NCBI RefSeq assembly: GCF_024137025.1
Contig: NZ_JAMYJR010000014.1
Span: 62,001 to 126,000 of the forward strand
Direction: 5' to 3'
DNA length: 64,000 nt
Origin: Paractinoplanes aksuensis
Lineage (GTDB): Bacteria; Actinomycetota; Actinomycetes; Mycobacteriales; Micromonosporaceae
Shown here: positions 31,687 through 43,300 of the stretch, in pieces
Layout of the letters: every line of letters starts with the position of its first letter
How positions within the stretch are numbered: the first letter of the stretch is position 1
Notes under the pieces: model-generated
What the model was told of the DNA's origin: nothing
Database searches by the model: none
Seen by the model: the letters and a program-made list of their open reading frames with translations, nothing else
Position numbers and translations under genes: made by a program

Positions 31687-33954
31687 TCAGACCGCGGCCA
31701 GCACGGCCGCCGTCACCCGGTCCCGCTGGGTTGCCTCGGCCCAGGCCCCGACCAGGTAGAACGCGTCCACGACGTCGCCGCCCAGGGTCGAGATGCGGGC
31801 CGCGCGGACCTCGGCCCCGGCCTCGTCGAGCGCCGTCGCCACCCGGTAGAGCAGGCCTGGCGAGTCGGCCGCGCGCAGCTCGAGCACGGCAGCGTCGGTC
31901 GCCACGTCGCGCTGCCACACCACGCGGGGCGAGGCAGTGCCGCCGCGGGCGCTCATCGCCCGGGCCCGTACGCGCTGGGTCACCGACACGTCCCCGGCCG
32001 CCACCCGCCGCAGGTCGGCCGCGAGCGCCACCGGGTCGTAGGGGGTGCCGTAGCGGGGCTGGGTGAAGAACTCGACGATGGCCCGGCCGTCCACCGTGCT
32101 CGCGTTCGCGCCCACCACGTCCAGCCGGTGCATGGCCAGGCAGGCCGCCACCGCACCGAGCAGCCCCCGGCGGTCGGCCGCGGCCACGGCCAGCCGGTCG
32201 CCGTCCAGGTGCACGGCGGGCAAGCCGCCTTCCAGCAGCTCGGGGTCGGGCGCCGGCGGTTCGGGCAGCTCGCCCGAGTCGAGCGCGGTGTGCACCCGGC
32301 CGACCAGCTCCTGCATGAGCCGGCCCTTCCAGTCGGACCAGGCGGCCGGGCCGGTGGCTTGCGAGTCGGCCCGGGCCAGCGCGTGCAGCAGGTCGAGGGT
32401 GGTGCTGTCGCCGACCGCCTCGGCCACGCTCGAGATGGTCATCGGGTCGCTCAGGTCGCGGCGGGTGGCCACGTCGGGCAGCAGCAGGTGCAGCCGGACC
32501 ATCTTCTCGATCGTGGCCACGTCGGCCGGGGGCAGCCCGATCCGGGTCGCGATGGCGGCGGCGATCGGGGCGCCGACGATGCTGTGGTCACCTGGCAGGC
32601 CCTTGCCCACGTCGTGCAGGAAGGCGCCGATCAGCAGCAGGTCGGGCCGCTCGACCGCTCGGGTGTGGGCGGTGGCCTCGTACGCGGCCTGCACCAGGTG
32701 CCGGTCCAGGGTAAAGCGGTGGATGGGGTGGTGCTGGGGCAGGCTCCGCATCCGGGCCCACTCCGGCAGCCAGGCGTCGATCAGCCCGTACCGGTCGCAG
32801 GTCTCCCAGGTCGGCAGCAGGCCGGCCCCGGAGCCGAGCAGCGACACCAGCGCGGCCCGGGCCGCGGGCGGCCACGGGGTGGGCAGCGGCGGGCAGAACG
32901 CGGCCAGCCACTCGCTGGTGGCCCGCGCGATCGGCAGTTGGGTGACGGCGGCCGCGGCGGCCACCCGCAAGGACAGGCTGGGGTCGGGGACGGGACCGAT
33001 CGCCGTCCGGGCCAGCACGAGTTCACCGTCCTGCTCGACCACGTCGCGCGCGACCGGGCGGCGGGACGGCGCCCCGGCCGGCAGGCCCCGGCGGCGTCCG
33101 CTGCGCAGCCGGTCGGTGGCCCGCCAGGCGTCGTCGAGAGCATGGGCCACCGTACGGGCGTCCCCCGCGACCCGGCGCAGCAGCGCGTCCCCGTCGTCGA
33201 GGTCGAGCAGCTCGGCCACCGCGGCCCGTTCCTGGGCCACGAGCCGGTCGATCCGGCGCCCGACGGCCAGGTGCAGCGCGTCACGGGTGTCCAGCAGCCG
33301 CAGGTTGGCCGCGCGCACCGCGGGCCGCATCGTGTCGGCCACCCCGGCCCGGCCGATGGCCCGCAGCAGGGTGACGTCGCGCAGCCCGCCGGCCGCCTCC
33401 TTGAGGTCGCCCTCGAGCAGGAAGGCCAGCTCGCCGTTGGCCGCCCAGCGGGCCGTGGTCAGCTCTTTGAGTTGGGGCAGCAACCGCACCGCGGTGCGCC
33501 GCCATTGGTCGCCCGCCGCCGTCACGAGCTCGCTGGTCAAGGCCGCGTCGCCGGCCACGTGGCGGGCGTCGAGCAGGCCGAGGGAGACTTTCGCGTCGTC
33601 GTGCGCGACCGAGAGCGCCTCGGGCAGAGTCCGCACGGAGTGGTCGAGGCCGAGCCGGGCGTCCCAGATCGGGTACCAGAGGGCGGCCGCGATCCGGTCG
33701 ATGCCGGCCGCGCCGTTGTGCAGCAGCACGAGGTCGAGGTCGCTGTACGGGGCGCATTCGCGCCGGCCCAGGCCGCCGACGGCGACCAGGCTGACCCCGG
33801 GCAGGTGGCTGGGGAACATCCCACGCAGCCAGGTGCTCAGCGCCGCGGCCCGTTCGTCGCGGGCGGCGGCGCCGATGTGCTCACGGAGCTTGTCCAGCGA
33901 ACCGCCGACCGGCACCTGGGGTGGGGCCGGCGGCTCGCTGGGCATGCGTGTCAT
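31687..33954 (-). CDS. glnD: PII protein nucleotidylyltransferase GlnD
   Basis: Modifies and demodifies the PII protein GlnK according to nitrogen status; in actinobacteria the modification is adenylylation of Tyr51 (family knowledge). 755 residues. Nucleotidyltransferase motif GGLGRRECAPYSDLDLVLL (60-78) with its metal-binding Asp pair; a linker domain with LLEGDLKEAAGGLRDV; an HD domain with FLHDVGKGLPGDHSIVG (demodifying activity); and two C-terminal ACT domains (about 580 onward) including AAADRRGLLGAVAACLAMHRLDVVGA and DSPGLLYRVATALDEAG. It is last in the amt-glnK-glnD operon, with a 12-base gap after glnK. Confidence 0.95.
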   Translation of the reverse strand: MTRMPSEPPAPPQVPVGGSLDKLREHIGAAARDERAAALSTWLRGMFPSHLPGVSLVAVGGLGRRECAPYSDLDLVLLHNGAAGIDRIAAALWYPIWDARLGLDHSVRTLPEALSVAHDDAKVSLGLLDARHVAGDAALTSELVTAAGDQWRRTAVRLLPQLKELTTARWAANGELAFLLEGDLKEAAGGLRDVTLLRAIGRAGVADTMRPAVRAANLRLLDTRDALHLAVGRRIDRLVAQERAAVAELLDLDDGDALLRRVAGDARTVAHALDDAWRATDRLRSGRRRGLPAGAPSRRPVARDVVEQDGELVLARTAIGPVPDPSLSLRVAAAAAVTQLPIARATSEWLAAFCPPLPTPWPPAARAALVSLLGSGAGLLPTWETCDRYGLIDAWLPEWARMRSLPQHHPIHRFTLDRHLVQAAYEATAHTRAVERPDLLLIGAFLHDVGKGLPGDHSIVGAPIAAAIATRIGLPPADVATIEKMVRLHLLLPDVATRRDLSDPMTISSVAEAVGDSTTLDLLHALARADSQATGPAAWSDWKGRLMQELVGRVHTALDSGELPEPPAPDPELLEGGLPAVHLDGDRLAVAAADRRGLLGAVAACLAMHRLDVVGANASTVDGRAIVEFFTQPRYGTPYDPVALAADLRRVAAGDVSVTQRVRARAMSARGGTASPRVVWQRDVATDAAVLELRAADSPGLLYRVATALDEAGAEVRAARISTLGGDVVDAFYLVGAWAEATQRDRVTAAVLAAV

Positions 33955-33966
33955 ATGCGGTTCAGA

Positions 33967-35708
<1,742 letters not shown>

Positions 35709-35823
35709 GCTGCCTCCTCTCGGAATGAAGGTGTCTCACACGCAGCCAAGGGCGGCATCGCCGGTCGGCCGGTTTCGTGACGAGAGACTTCCGCTCCGAG
35801 GTTTCACGCACGGTCTACGCGCG

Positions 35824-35860
35824 ATTTCCAGCGCGTGACGGACTGTTTCGTACGTGTGAA
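35824..35860 (-). promoter_or_regulatory. Candidate GlnR operator upstream of amt
   Basis: Read on the minus strand the order is TTCAC-n6-GAAAC-n5-GTCAC-n6-GAAAT. The GlnR consensus is two repeats of gTnAC-n6-GaAAC. Both half-site types are present twice, but the central spacer is five rather than six bases. The position (116-152 bases before the amt start) suits activation of the nitrogen operon. Supported by pattern only. Confidence 0.5.
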
Positions 35861-35881
35861 GAAACTCTCACAAGCCCCCGC

Positions 35882-36673
35882 TCAGCGGAGGGCGTACTCC
35901 AGGGTGTGCCGCTCGTAGTCGAGCAACCTGAGGTCACGCATCGGCCGACGTAGATGACCCTTGTGAACAATGCGAACGAACGCGGGGTCGCCGGCCGCCG
36001 CCATCCGCCGGATGCCCTCGACGTGGTCGACGATGCGCTTGCGGATCGTGCGCACCAGCCGGTGCCGGTCGCGCGGGATCAGGCCGTAGGCGTCGGCGAA
36101 CAGCCGCAGGCGGCGCGGCCGGTTCGGCCTCTTCCAGCCCAGGGTGTACGAGTCCCGGTCGCTGAACAGGGGCACCCAGGTCCACGCCGCGTAGGCCACG
36201 TCGTAGATGCGCGCGCCGGGCGAGGCCAGGTCGAAGTCGATCAGCGCCAGGGTGCCGTCGGGCCGCCAGACCACGTTGTGCGGGGCGGCGTCGTGGTGGC
36301 AGATCACCTCGGTGTCGGGCGGCGGCGGGCCGAACGAGCGCCAGACCGCGCCCGGCGGGGGCACGAAGCCGTACTGCGCGTCGTGGAACATCCGCAGCAT
36401 GGTGGCTACCGTGACCAGGGCCTCCTCGGTAACCCAGTGCGGGGCCAGCGGGTACTCGCCGCACTCGCCGTCGAGGTAGGAGAGCACCTCGCGGCCCTTG
36501 TCGTCCATGCCCAGAGCCCGCGGCGAGCCGGTGAAACCGACCCGCTCGAGGTGGTTGAGCAGGCCGTGCACGGCCGGCGTCCACGGCCCGGAGTTGCGCC
36601 GCACGGTGTCGCCGACCTTGGAGACGGTGCTGACGTTCCCGCCGTGCAGCGGAACCTCCCGCTCCTGAGTCAC
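35882..36673 (-). CDS. APH-family small-molecule kinase-like protein
   Basis: 263 residues with the aminoglycoside/choline phosphotransferase fold. The catalytic loop is CHHDAAPHNVVW (about 128-139), equivalent to HxDxxxxN; the metal-binding LIDFDLASPG is at about 148-157; the fold continues with YDVAYAAWTWVPL. The N-terminal lobe is shortened (EREVPLHGGNVSTVSKVGDTVRR) but recognisable. The substrate is unknown; many actinobacterial homologues are annotated only as phosphotransferases. It follows ftsY on the same strand by 39 bases and ends about 170 bases before amt. Resistance to an aminoglycoside should not be assumed. Confidence 0.85.
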   Translation of the reverse strand: MTQEREVPLHGGNVSTVSKVGDTVRRNSGPWTPAVHGLLNHLERVGFTGSPRALGMDDKGREVLSYLDGECGEYPLAPHWVTEEALVTVATMLRMFHDAQYGFVPPPGAVWRSFGPPPPDTEVICHHDAAPHNVVWRPDGTLALIDFDLASPGARIYDVAYAAWTWVPLFSDRDSYTLGWKRPNRPRRLRLFADAYGLIPRDRHRLVRTIRKRIVDHVEGIRRMAAAGDPAFVRIVHKGHLRRPMRDLRLLDYERHTLEYALR

Positions 36674-36712
36674 GTCAACACCTCCCCCTACTACTTCGCT
36701 CGAACTTCGAGA

Positions 36713-37903
36713 TTACGCGGCACTGCCAAGCAGAGCCTCGACGAACGCGGCCGGCTCGAACGGGGCCAGGTCGTCCGGGCCCTCGCCCAGCCCCACCAGC
36801 TTGACGGGAATGCCCAGCTTGCGCTGCACGGCGATGACGATTCCCCCCTTGGCGGTGCCGTCGAGCTTGGTCAGCACGACGCCGGTCACGTCCACCACCT
36901 CGGTGAACACGCGGGCCTGCTCGAGGCCGTTCTGGCCGGTCGTGGCGTCCAGGATGAGCAGCGTCTCGTCGACCGGGCCGTGCTTCTCGACGACCCGCTT
37001 GACCTTGCCCAGCTCGTCCATCAGGCCCACCTTGTTCTGCAGGCGGCCCGCGGTGTCGACGATCACGGTGTCGATGCCGGTGTCGATGCCCCGCTTGACC
37101 GCGTCGAACGCGACGCTGGCGGGGTCGCCGCCCTCGGGCCCGCGCACGGTCTCGGCGCCGACCCGCTCGCCCCAGGTCTGGATCTGGTCGGCGGCGGCCG
37201 CGCGGAACGTGTCGGCCGCGCCGAAGAGCACCGTACGCCCGTCCGCGATCAGCACCCGGCCGATCTTCCCGCAGGTCGTGGTCTTGCCGGCGCCGTTCAC
37301 CCCGACCACCAGCATCACCGCGGGCCGGCCGTCGTGCGGGGTGGTCCTGAGGGTGCGGTCCATCTCGGGCTCCAGCGCCGAGACGAGTTCCTCGGCCAGC
37401 TGCTCGCGCACCTCGGCCACGGTGCGGGAGCCGAGCACCCGGACCCGCTCGCGCAGCCGCCCGACGATGACCTGGGTCGCCTCGACCCCGACGTCGGCGC
37501 TGATCAGGCTGTCCTCGATCTCTTCCCAGGCGTCCTCGTCGAGGTGGTCGCGGGAGAGCACGCTGAGCAGACCCTTGCCGAACACGTTCTGCGAGCGGGC
37601 CAGGCGGGCCCGCAGGCGCACCAGGCGACCGGCCGTGGGCTCGGGCCGATCGAGCTCGGGGGCCTTCTCGGCCGGCTTCTCCTCGACGATGAGCGGCGGC
37701 AGGCCCTCGTCGGCCTCGGCCGGGACGACCAGGGGCGGCGTCTCGACCCCGGGCTCCGCCGCGGACGGCCGCTCCAGGGTCGCCGTGTCGCCACCGGTCG
37801 ACGACGGCGGCAGCTCACGGCGGCGCATGCGCGGCACCACCAGGCCGATCGCGCCGGCCAGCAGGACGACGAGCAGGATGACTGCGGCGACCACGTATTC
37901 CAT
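36713..37903 (-). CDS. ftsY: Signal recognition particle receptor FtsY
   Basis: Membrane-associated SRP receptor GTPase, partner of Ffh. 396 residues. An N-terminal transmembrane segment (2-24, EYVVAAVILLVVLLAGAIGLVV) is followed by an acidic/Pro-rich linker (about 30-95). The NG domain follows with Walker A GVNGAGKTTTCGK (201-213), ADTFRAAAADQ, DTAGRLQNKVGLMDEL, TKLDGTAKGG and a closing GLGEGPDDLAPFEP. The start is ATG 37903, with AGGAT eight bases upstream; a longer frame to 37969 is less likely. It is followed by the APH-fold gene. Confidence 0.96.
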   Translation of the reverse strand: MEYVVAAVILLVVLLAGAIGLVVPRMRRRELPPSSTGGDTATLERPSAAEPGVETPPLVVPAEADEGLPPLIVEEKPAEKAPELDRPEPTAGRLVRLRARLARSQNVFGKGLLSVLSRDHLDEDAWEEIEDSLISADVGVEATQVIVGRLRERVRVLGSRTVAEVREQLAEELVSALEPEMDRTLRTTPHDGRPAVMLVVGVNGAGKTTTCGKIGRVLIADGRTVLFGAADTFRAAAADQIQTWGERVGAETVRGPEGGDPASVAFDAVKRGIDTGIDTVIVDTAGRLQNKVGLMDELGKVKRVVEKHGPVDETLLILDATTGQNGLEQARVFTEVVDVTGVVLTKLDGTAKGGIVIAVQRKLGIPVKLVGLGEGPDDLAPFEPAAFVEALLGSAA

Positions 37904-38022
37904 AGCCGAAATCCTGACAGATGGCCCGGCTGCGTGTGGCGTCGGCCGTGGAGTGGCGACCTGCGGCACATGTGACGGAGGATGGAGCGCCCCTCAACAA
38001 ACATCAGCGTGGAGGCTCTCCC

Positions 38023-38052
38023 ATGCGTCAGACCCCGGCGTACGCCCAGTGA
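38023..38052 (+). CDS. Nine-residue leader ORF coupled to the PhoD-like gene
   Basis: ATG 38023 to TGA 38052 encodes MRQTPAYAQ. A strong ribosome site GGAGG (38011-38015) lies seven bases before its ATG. Its stop overlaps the GTG start of the next gene (GTGA, 38049-38052), which has no ribosome site of its own. So ribosomes probably reach the PhoD-like gene by terminating on this mini-ORF and restarting. No amino-acid bias suggests classic attenuation. Confidence 0.6.
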   Translation: MRQTPAYAQ

Positions 38053-39719
38053 CCGCTCACCTGCTCGTCGGCCCCCTGCTGCGGCGGGTGGTCGGTGACC
38101 GCGCCACGATCTGGGTCGAGACCTCCGAGCCGGCCTACGTGCACGTCGAGGCCGAGGGCGGGGGCGCGGGCTCGGCGCCGACCTTCGCGGCGTACGGGCA
38201 TCATTACGCCCTGGTCGTGGTCGAGGGCCTGCGGCGGGGCGCCTCGAGCACGTACAAGGTGCTGCTCGACGACCGCCAGGTGTGGCCGAGCACCGAGTCG
38301 AGCTACCCGCCGCCCTCGATCCACACCCGGCCGGCCGCGGACGCCGAGACCCCCGTACGGATGATCTTCGGGTCGTGCCGGGAGGCGACGCCCAGCGCCA
38401 CCACCCGCAGGCTGCCGCCCGACGCCCTCGACGCGTACGCCCGGCGCCTGATGGCCGACCCGCAGAACCCCGAGCTGCGGCCCGACGTGATCGTGCTGCT
38501 GGGCGACCAGGTCTACGCCGACAACACCTCGGCCAAGGTGCGCCGCTTCCTGCGCCGCCGCCGCGCCGCCGGTCACGACGGCCCGACCGACCAGGTGGTC
38601 ACGTTCGAGGAGTACACGAAGCTCTACCTGGAGTCGTGGCGCGACCCCGAGGTGCGCTGGCTGTTCGCCACCGTGCCGACGGTCATGATCTTCGACGACC
38701 ACGAGATGATCGACGACTGGAACACCTCCGAGTCGTGGCGCCAGGACATGAACCAGCAGAGTTGGTGGGAAGAGCGCATCACCGGCGGCCTGGCCTCGTA
38801 CTGGGTCTATCAGCACCTCGGCAACATGAGCCCCGACGAGCTGGCCACCGACCCGCTGTTCCAGAAGGTGACGACGGTCGACGACGCCACCGACCTGCTG
38901 CACGAGTTCGGCCGCACGGTCGACACGGCCGAGCAGGTCTACCAGTGGAGCTACGCCCTCGACATCGGCCGCACCCGCCTGGTCATGCTCGACAACCGCT
39001 GCAGCCGCGTGCTCACCCCCGACCGCCGCGAGATGCTGCCCGCCGCCGAGTGGAACTGGTTCGTCGACCAGGCCCACGGCGACTACGACCACCTGGTCGT
39101 CGGCAGCTCGCTGCCCTGGCTGATGCCGCCGGCCATCCACTACCTGGAGGCGTGGAACGAGAGCACGGCCGCCTCCAACCGCCCCTGGGTGGCCCGGACC
39201 GCCGAGAAGCTGCGCCGGGCCGTCGACCTGGAACACTGGGCCGCGTTCAGCCGCTCGTTCAACGCCCTGGGCGAACTGTTCCGCCGCCTCGGCGAGGGCG
39301 GCACGGGTTCCCCCGGTCACCGGGTCGGCGCGGGCGGGGCCTACGCGGCCCCCGCCTCGATCAGCGTCCTCTCCGGCGACGTCCACCATTCGTACGTGGC
39401 CGAGGCCGACTTCGGCACCCTGATGGCCACCCCCGTCATGCAGCTGACCTGCTCCCCCGTCCACAACCAGGTGCCGGCCTTCATGCGCCCCCTGATGCGC
39501 TTCAGCTGGTCCCGCGCGGCCGCCCGCGGCGTCCAGGGCATCGCCCGCTCGGCCGGCGTCCGCCGCCCCGCCTGGCGCTGGAAGCGCCTGGCCGGCCCCT
39601 ACTTCGGCAACGCCATCAGCACCCTGCTCCTGACCGGCCCACAGGCCACCGCCAAGGTCGAGGGAACCGACAAAGACGGCAACCTGTTCCAGGTCGCGGA
39701 GGTCCCCTACCCCCGCTAG
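38049..39719 (+). CDS. PhoD-like metallophosphatase family protein
   Basis: 556 residues of the PhoD-like metallophosphatase family. An N-terminal beta-sandwich domain (1-95) precedes FGSCREATPS (108-117), VIVLLGDQVYADNTS (147-161), MIFDDHEMIDDWNTSE (213-228), SSLPWLMPP and the late SGDVHHSYVAEADFG. These are the metal and phosphate ligands of the family. No signal peptide is visible, unlike classic secreted PhoD, so it is probably cytoplasmic. GTG 38049 is overlapped by a nine-codon leader ORF. The last four bases overlap the convergent HAD gene. Confidence 0.88.
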   Translation: MTAHLLVGPLLRRVVGDRATIWVETSEPAYVHVEAEGGGAGSAPTFAAYGHHYALVVVEGLRRGASSTYKVLLDDRQVWPSTESSYPPPSIHTRPAADAETPVRMIFGSCREATPSATTRRLPPDALDAYARRLMADPQNPELRPDVIVLLGDQVYADNTSAKVRRFLRRRRAAGHDGPTDQVVTFEEYTKLYLESWRDPEVRWLFATVPTVMIFDDHEMIDDWNTSESWRQDMNQQSWWEERITGGLASYWVYQHLGNMSPDELATDPLFQKVTTVDDATDLLHEFGRTVDTAEQVYQWSYALDIGRTRLVMLDNRCSRVLTPDRREMLPAAEWNWFVDQAHGDYDHLVVGSSLPWLMPPAIHYLEAWNESTAASNRPWVARTAEKLRRAVDLEHWAAFSRSFNALGELFRRLGEGGTGSPGHRVGAGGAYAAPASISVLSGDVHHSYVAEADFGTLMATPVMQLTCSPVHNQVPAFMRPLMRFSWSRAAARGVQGIARSAGVRRPAWRWKRLAGPYFGNAISTLLLTGPQATAKVEGTDKDGNLFQVAEVPYPR

Positions 39720-40327
39720 AGGTCGAGGGCCTTGCGCAGGTAGTCGAGGTGCTGTGGGCCGGACCAGCGGTAGGCCGAGAGGCCGGCGGCGCGGGCGCCG
39801 CGGACGGCGCGGTCGTCGTCGTCGATGAAGAGCACGAGCTTCGGGGGGAAGCCGATCAGGTCGCAGGCCTTCTCGAAGAACTCGGGGGCCGGCTTGTGGG
39901 TCTTGATCTCCCACGAGCTGACCACCACGTCGACCTCGTCGGCCAGGCCCAGCGTGTCGAGATCGGCGCGCAGGCGGTCGGTGGCGTTGGTGGCCAGGCC
40001 GACCTTGCGGCCGGCCGCCCGCACCTCGCGGACGAACGCCAGCACCTCGGGGTCGGGCTCGCCCCGGTACGACTGCCACTGCGCGACGGCTGCCGCGGCC
40101 ACCTCGGGTTCCAGGGGAAGGCGGTCGGCGACCAGCTTCATCCACTCGGCGTCGGTGATCTCGCCGGCCATCGCGGGGCGGTAGATGTCCCACGACATCG
40201 CCGTCTCGAGCAGGGCGGCCGGCTTCAGGCCGTTCTCGACCTCGACGGCGATCATCGGGGCCGGGTCCCAGCGGCGCAGCACGCCGTCCAGGTCGATGAG
40301 CAGGGCCTGGGCGCGGTCGCGCGTCAT
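39716..40327 (-). CDS. HAD-superfamily hydrolase (subfamily IA)
   Basis: 203 residues. Motif I LLIDLDGVL (8-16) with the nucleophilic Asp; motif II region KVGLATNATDR; motif III Lys in THKPAPEFFEKA; motif IV LFIDDDDRAVRGA. A helical cap follows motif I (about 20-85), as in phosphoglycolate phosphatase-like enzymes. The physiological substrate is unknown. It follows smc on the same strand with a six-base gap and converges on the PhoD-like gene with a four-base overlap. Confidence 0.9.
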   Translation of the reverse strand: MTRDRAQALLIDLDGVLRRWDPAPMIAVEVENGLKPAALLETAMSWDIYRPAMAGEITDAEWMKLVADRLPLEPEVAAAAVAQWQSYRGEPDPEVLAFVREVRAAGRKVGLATNATDRLRADLDTLGLADEVDVVVSSWEIKTHKPAPEFFEKACDLIGFPPKLVLFIDDDDRAVRGARAAGLSAYRWSGPQHLDYLRKALDL

Positions 40328-40333
40328 TCGGGG

Positions 40334-43300
40334 TTACTCCTCTGGGTCGTGCTTGAGCCGCTGGCTGATCACCTGGGTGACACCGGCGCGCATGGTGACG
40401 CCGTACAGGGCGTCGGCTACCTCCATGGTGCGCTTCTGGTGCGTGATGATCAAAAGCTGGCTCTTCTCCCGCAGCTGCGCGAAGAGCGTAATCAACCGGC
40501 CCAGGTTGACGTCGTCGAGGGCGGCCTCGACCTCGTCCATGATGTAGAAGGGCGAGGGGCGGGCCCGGAAGATCGCGCACAGCATGGCCACCGCGGTCAG
40601 CGAGCGCTCGCCACCGGACAGCAGCGACAGCCGCTTGATCTTCTTGCCGGGCGGGCGGGCCTCGACCTCGACGCCGGTGGTCAGCATGTCCTCGGGGTCG
40701 GTCAGCACCAATCGGCCCTCGCCGCCCGGGAACAGCACCTGGAAGACGAGCTCGAACTCGCGGGCCGTGTCCTCGAACGCCGACGCGAACACCTCGAGGA
40801 TCCGGTCGTCGACATCCTTGACCACGGTGAGCAGGTCTTTGCGGGTGGCCTTGAGGTCTTCGAGCTGGTCGCTGAGGAACTTGAAGCGCTCCTCGAGGGC
40901 CGCGAACTCCTCCAGCGCGAGCGGGTTGACCTTGCCCAGCAGGGCCAGGTCGCGTTCCGCCTTGTTGCCCCGCTTCTCCTGGGTCGGCCGGTGGAACGGG
41001 ACCGGCTCGGGCACCGGCTTGCCGTCCTTCTCGGCCTGCGCCACCTCGGCCTGCGTGGGCGGCACCGGCTGCTCGGGGCCGTACTCGGTGATCAGCGTGT
41101 CGACGTCGAGCGAGAAGTCCTCGGCCGCCTTGGCCTCGAGCTGCTCGATGCGCATCCGCTGCTCGGCCCGGGCCACCTCGTCCCGGTGGACCTCGCTGGT
41201 GAGCCGTTCCAGCTCGCTGACCAGCCGCTTCGCCCCGGCCCGGACCTCTTGCAGCTCGGCCTCGCGCAACGTGCGGGCCTGGGCCAGCTCGTCGCGGACC
41301 TCAACTGCGGCCACCAGAGACACCCGTACGCGGGCCAGTGCGGCCGCCGCACCCAGTGCGACCGCCCGGGCGATCTCGGCGCCCCGGGCCCGGGCCGCGC
41401 GACGAGCCGCCGCCCGCTCCCGGGCCTGTCGTTCGGCGTTGGCCTGACGCAGCAGCGAATCGGCCCGCCCGGCGATCGAGGCGACCCGTTCCTCGGCCGT
41501 ACGAACGGCGAGCCGGACCTCCATCTCGTTCTGCCGGGCCTGCGGCACGAGGGCGGCCAGCGTGTCCCGTTCCTCGGTGGACGGTTCCTCGTCGATCGGG
41601 GTGGCCTCGGCCAGGCGCAGCCGCTCCTCCAGCTCGGCCACCCGCATCAGGTCGGCCTCGCGGGCCGACTCGGCCTTCTGCCGGGCCGCGCCCAGCCGCT
41701 CGGTCTCGGCCTTGGCCGACCGGGCCGCCGCACCCAGCTCGGCCAGCCGGCGGGCGGCCGCGTTGCGCTCGCCCTCGGCGGCCCGCTTGGCCGCGGCCGT
41801 GACGTTGACGGCTTCCTTGTGCTTGGCCACCTCGGCCCGGGCCTGGGCCAGCTGGTCCTTGAGCTCCACGATCGACTGCTCGGCGCCGGTCCGCTTGGAC
41901 CGGGCCTCGTCGACCGCCGCCTGCACCTCGATGTAGCTGGTGGCCTTGCCCGAACCACCCGCGGCGGCGTACGCCCCCAGCACGTCCCCGTCGGGAGTGA
42001 CCGCGCGCAGTTCCGAGTTCGATCCGATCAGCGCGACCGCGGCCGCGTGGTCCGGCACCAGTACGACGTCCCGCAGCGCCCGGTTGAGGGCCGGGCGCAC
42101 GTCGTCCGGGCAGCCGATCACGTCGGGCGCCCACACGGCCCCCGCGGGCAGCGCGGGGCGCAGCGCGTCGAGCGACCCCTGCATGCCCGGCCCGGCCGGC
42201 GAGGCCACGACCAGCGCGGCCCGCCCGGCGTCGGCGATCTTGAGCGTGCGCATGGCCTCGACGGCCTCGTCCACGCCGGACAGCGCCACCGCGTCGGCCA
42301 GCGAACCCAGCGCCGCGGCCAGCGCCGCCTCGTGTCCGGGCTGCACGGTGAGCATCGAGGCCAGGCTGCCCAGCAGTCCGGGCACCTCGCCCGCCCTGGC
42401 CAGCAGCGCCCCGGCGCCGTCCTTGCGCTTGAGGCCGAGGGCGAGCGCCTCCTCGCGGGCCTTCCAGCTGGCCGCGTCCTTCTCGGCCGCGCGCTCGGCG
42501 TCGGACAGCTCCTTGACGACCGCGGCCGCCCGGTCGTGCTCCTCGACCGCCTCGGCGTGCCGCTCGTCGAGCTCGACGTTGCCCCGGTCGGCCTCGGACG
42601 ACTCGGCCGCGACGGCGTCCACCTCGCCCTGCGCGGTCTCGGCCCGCATCATCGCGTCGGTGTGGGCGGCGGCGAGGCGCTCGATCTCGTCGGTCGCGCC
42701 CTCGGTGCGGGCCCGAGCCGCGTTGACGTTGCCGGTCAGCTTGGCCAGGCCCTCACGGCGGTCGGCGATCGCCTTGGCCGCCGTCCGCAGTGCGCCCTCG
42801 GCCCCGGCCAGCTGACGCTCCAGCTCCTGGCGGTGCTCGATCGCCTCGGCCAGGCGCATCTGGTCGTCGGTGAGCGCCTCGCGGAGCTCTTCCTCCTGCT
42901 CGCGCACCCGCTCCGACTCGGCCACGAGCTGGTCGGGGTCGCGGCCGGGCCGTTCCTCGTCGGGTGTGGCGGCCAGGTGGCGCTGCCGCTCGGCGGCCAG
43001 CTGCTCGGTCGAGCGGAAGCGTTCCTGCAGCGCCGACAGCTTGTACCAGGTGTCCTGGGCGGCCTGCAGCAGCGGCGCGTCCTCGGCGTGGGCCAGCTCG
43101 AGGTCGGCCAGGTGCCGCTGGACCTCGCGGTTCTCGTCCTCGACCTGGCCCCGGCGGTCGCGCATGGCCGACTCGTCGGCGATCTCTTTGTCGAGGGTGG
43201 TGCGCAGCGTGTGCAGGTCGTCGGCGAGCAGCCGGAGCCGGGCGTCGCGCAGGTCGGCCTGGATGCCGGCCGCGCGCCGGGCCACCTCGGCCTGCTTGCC

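Noticed and set aside
35882..36673. Aminoglycoside resistance function for the APH-fold protein
   Set aside because: Only the general fold motifs are present and the gene sits in a housekeeping neighbourhood; no resistance context.
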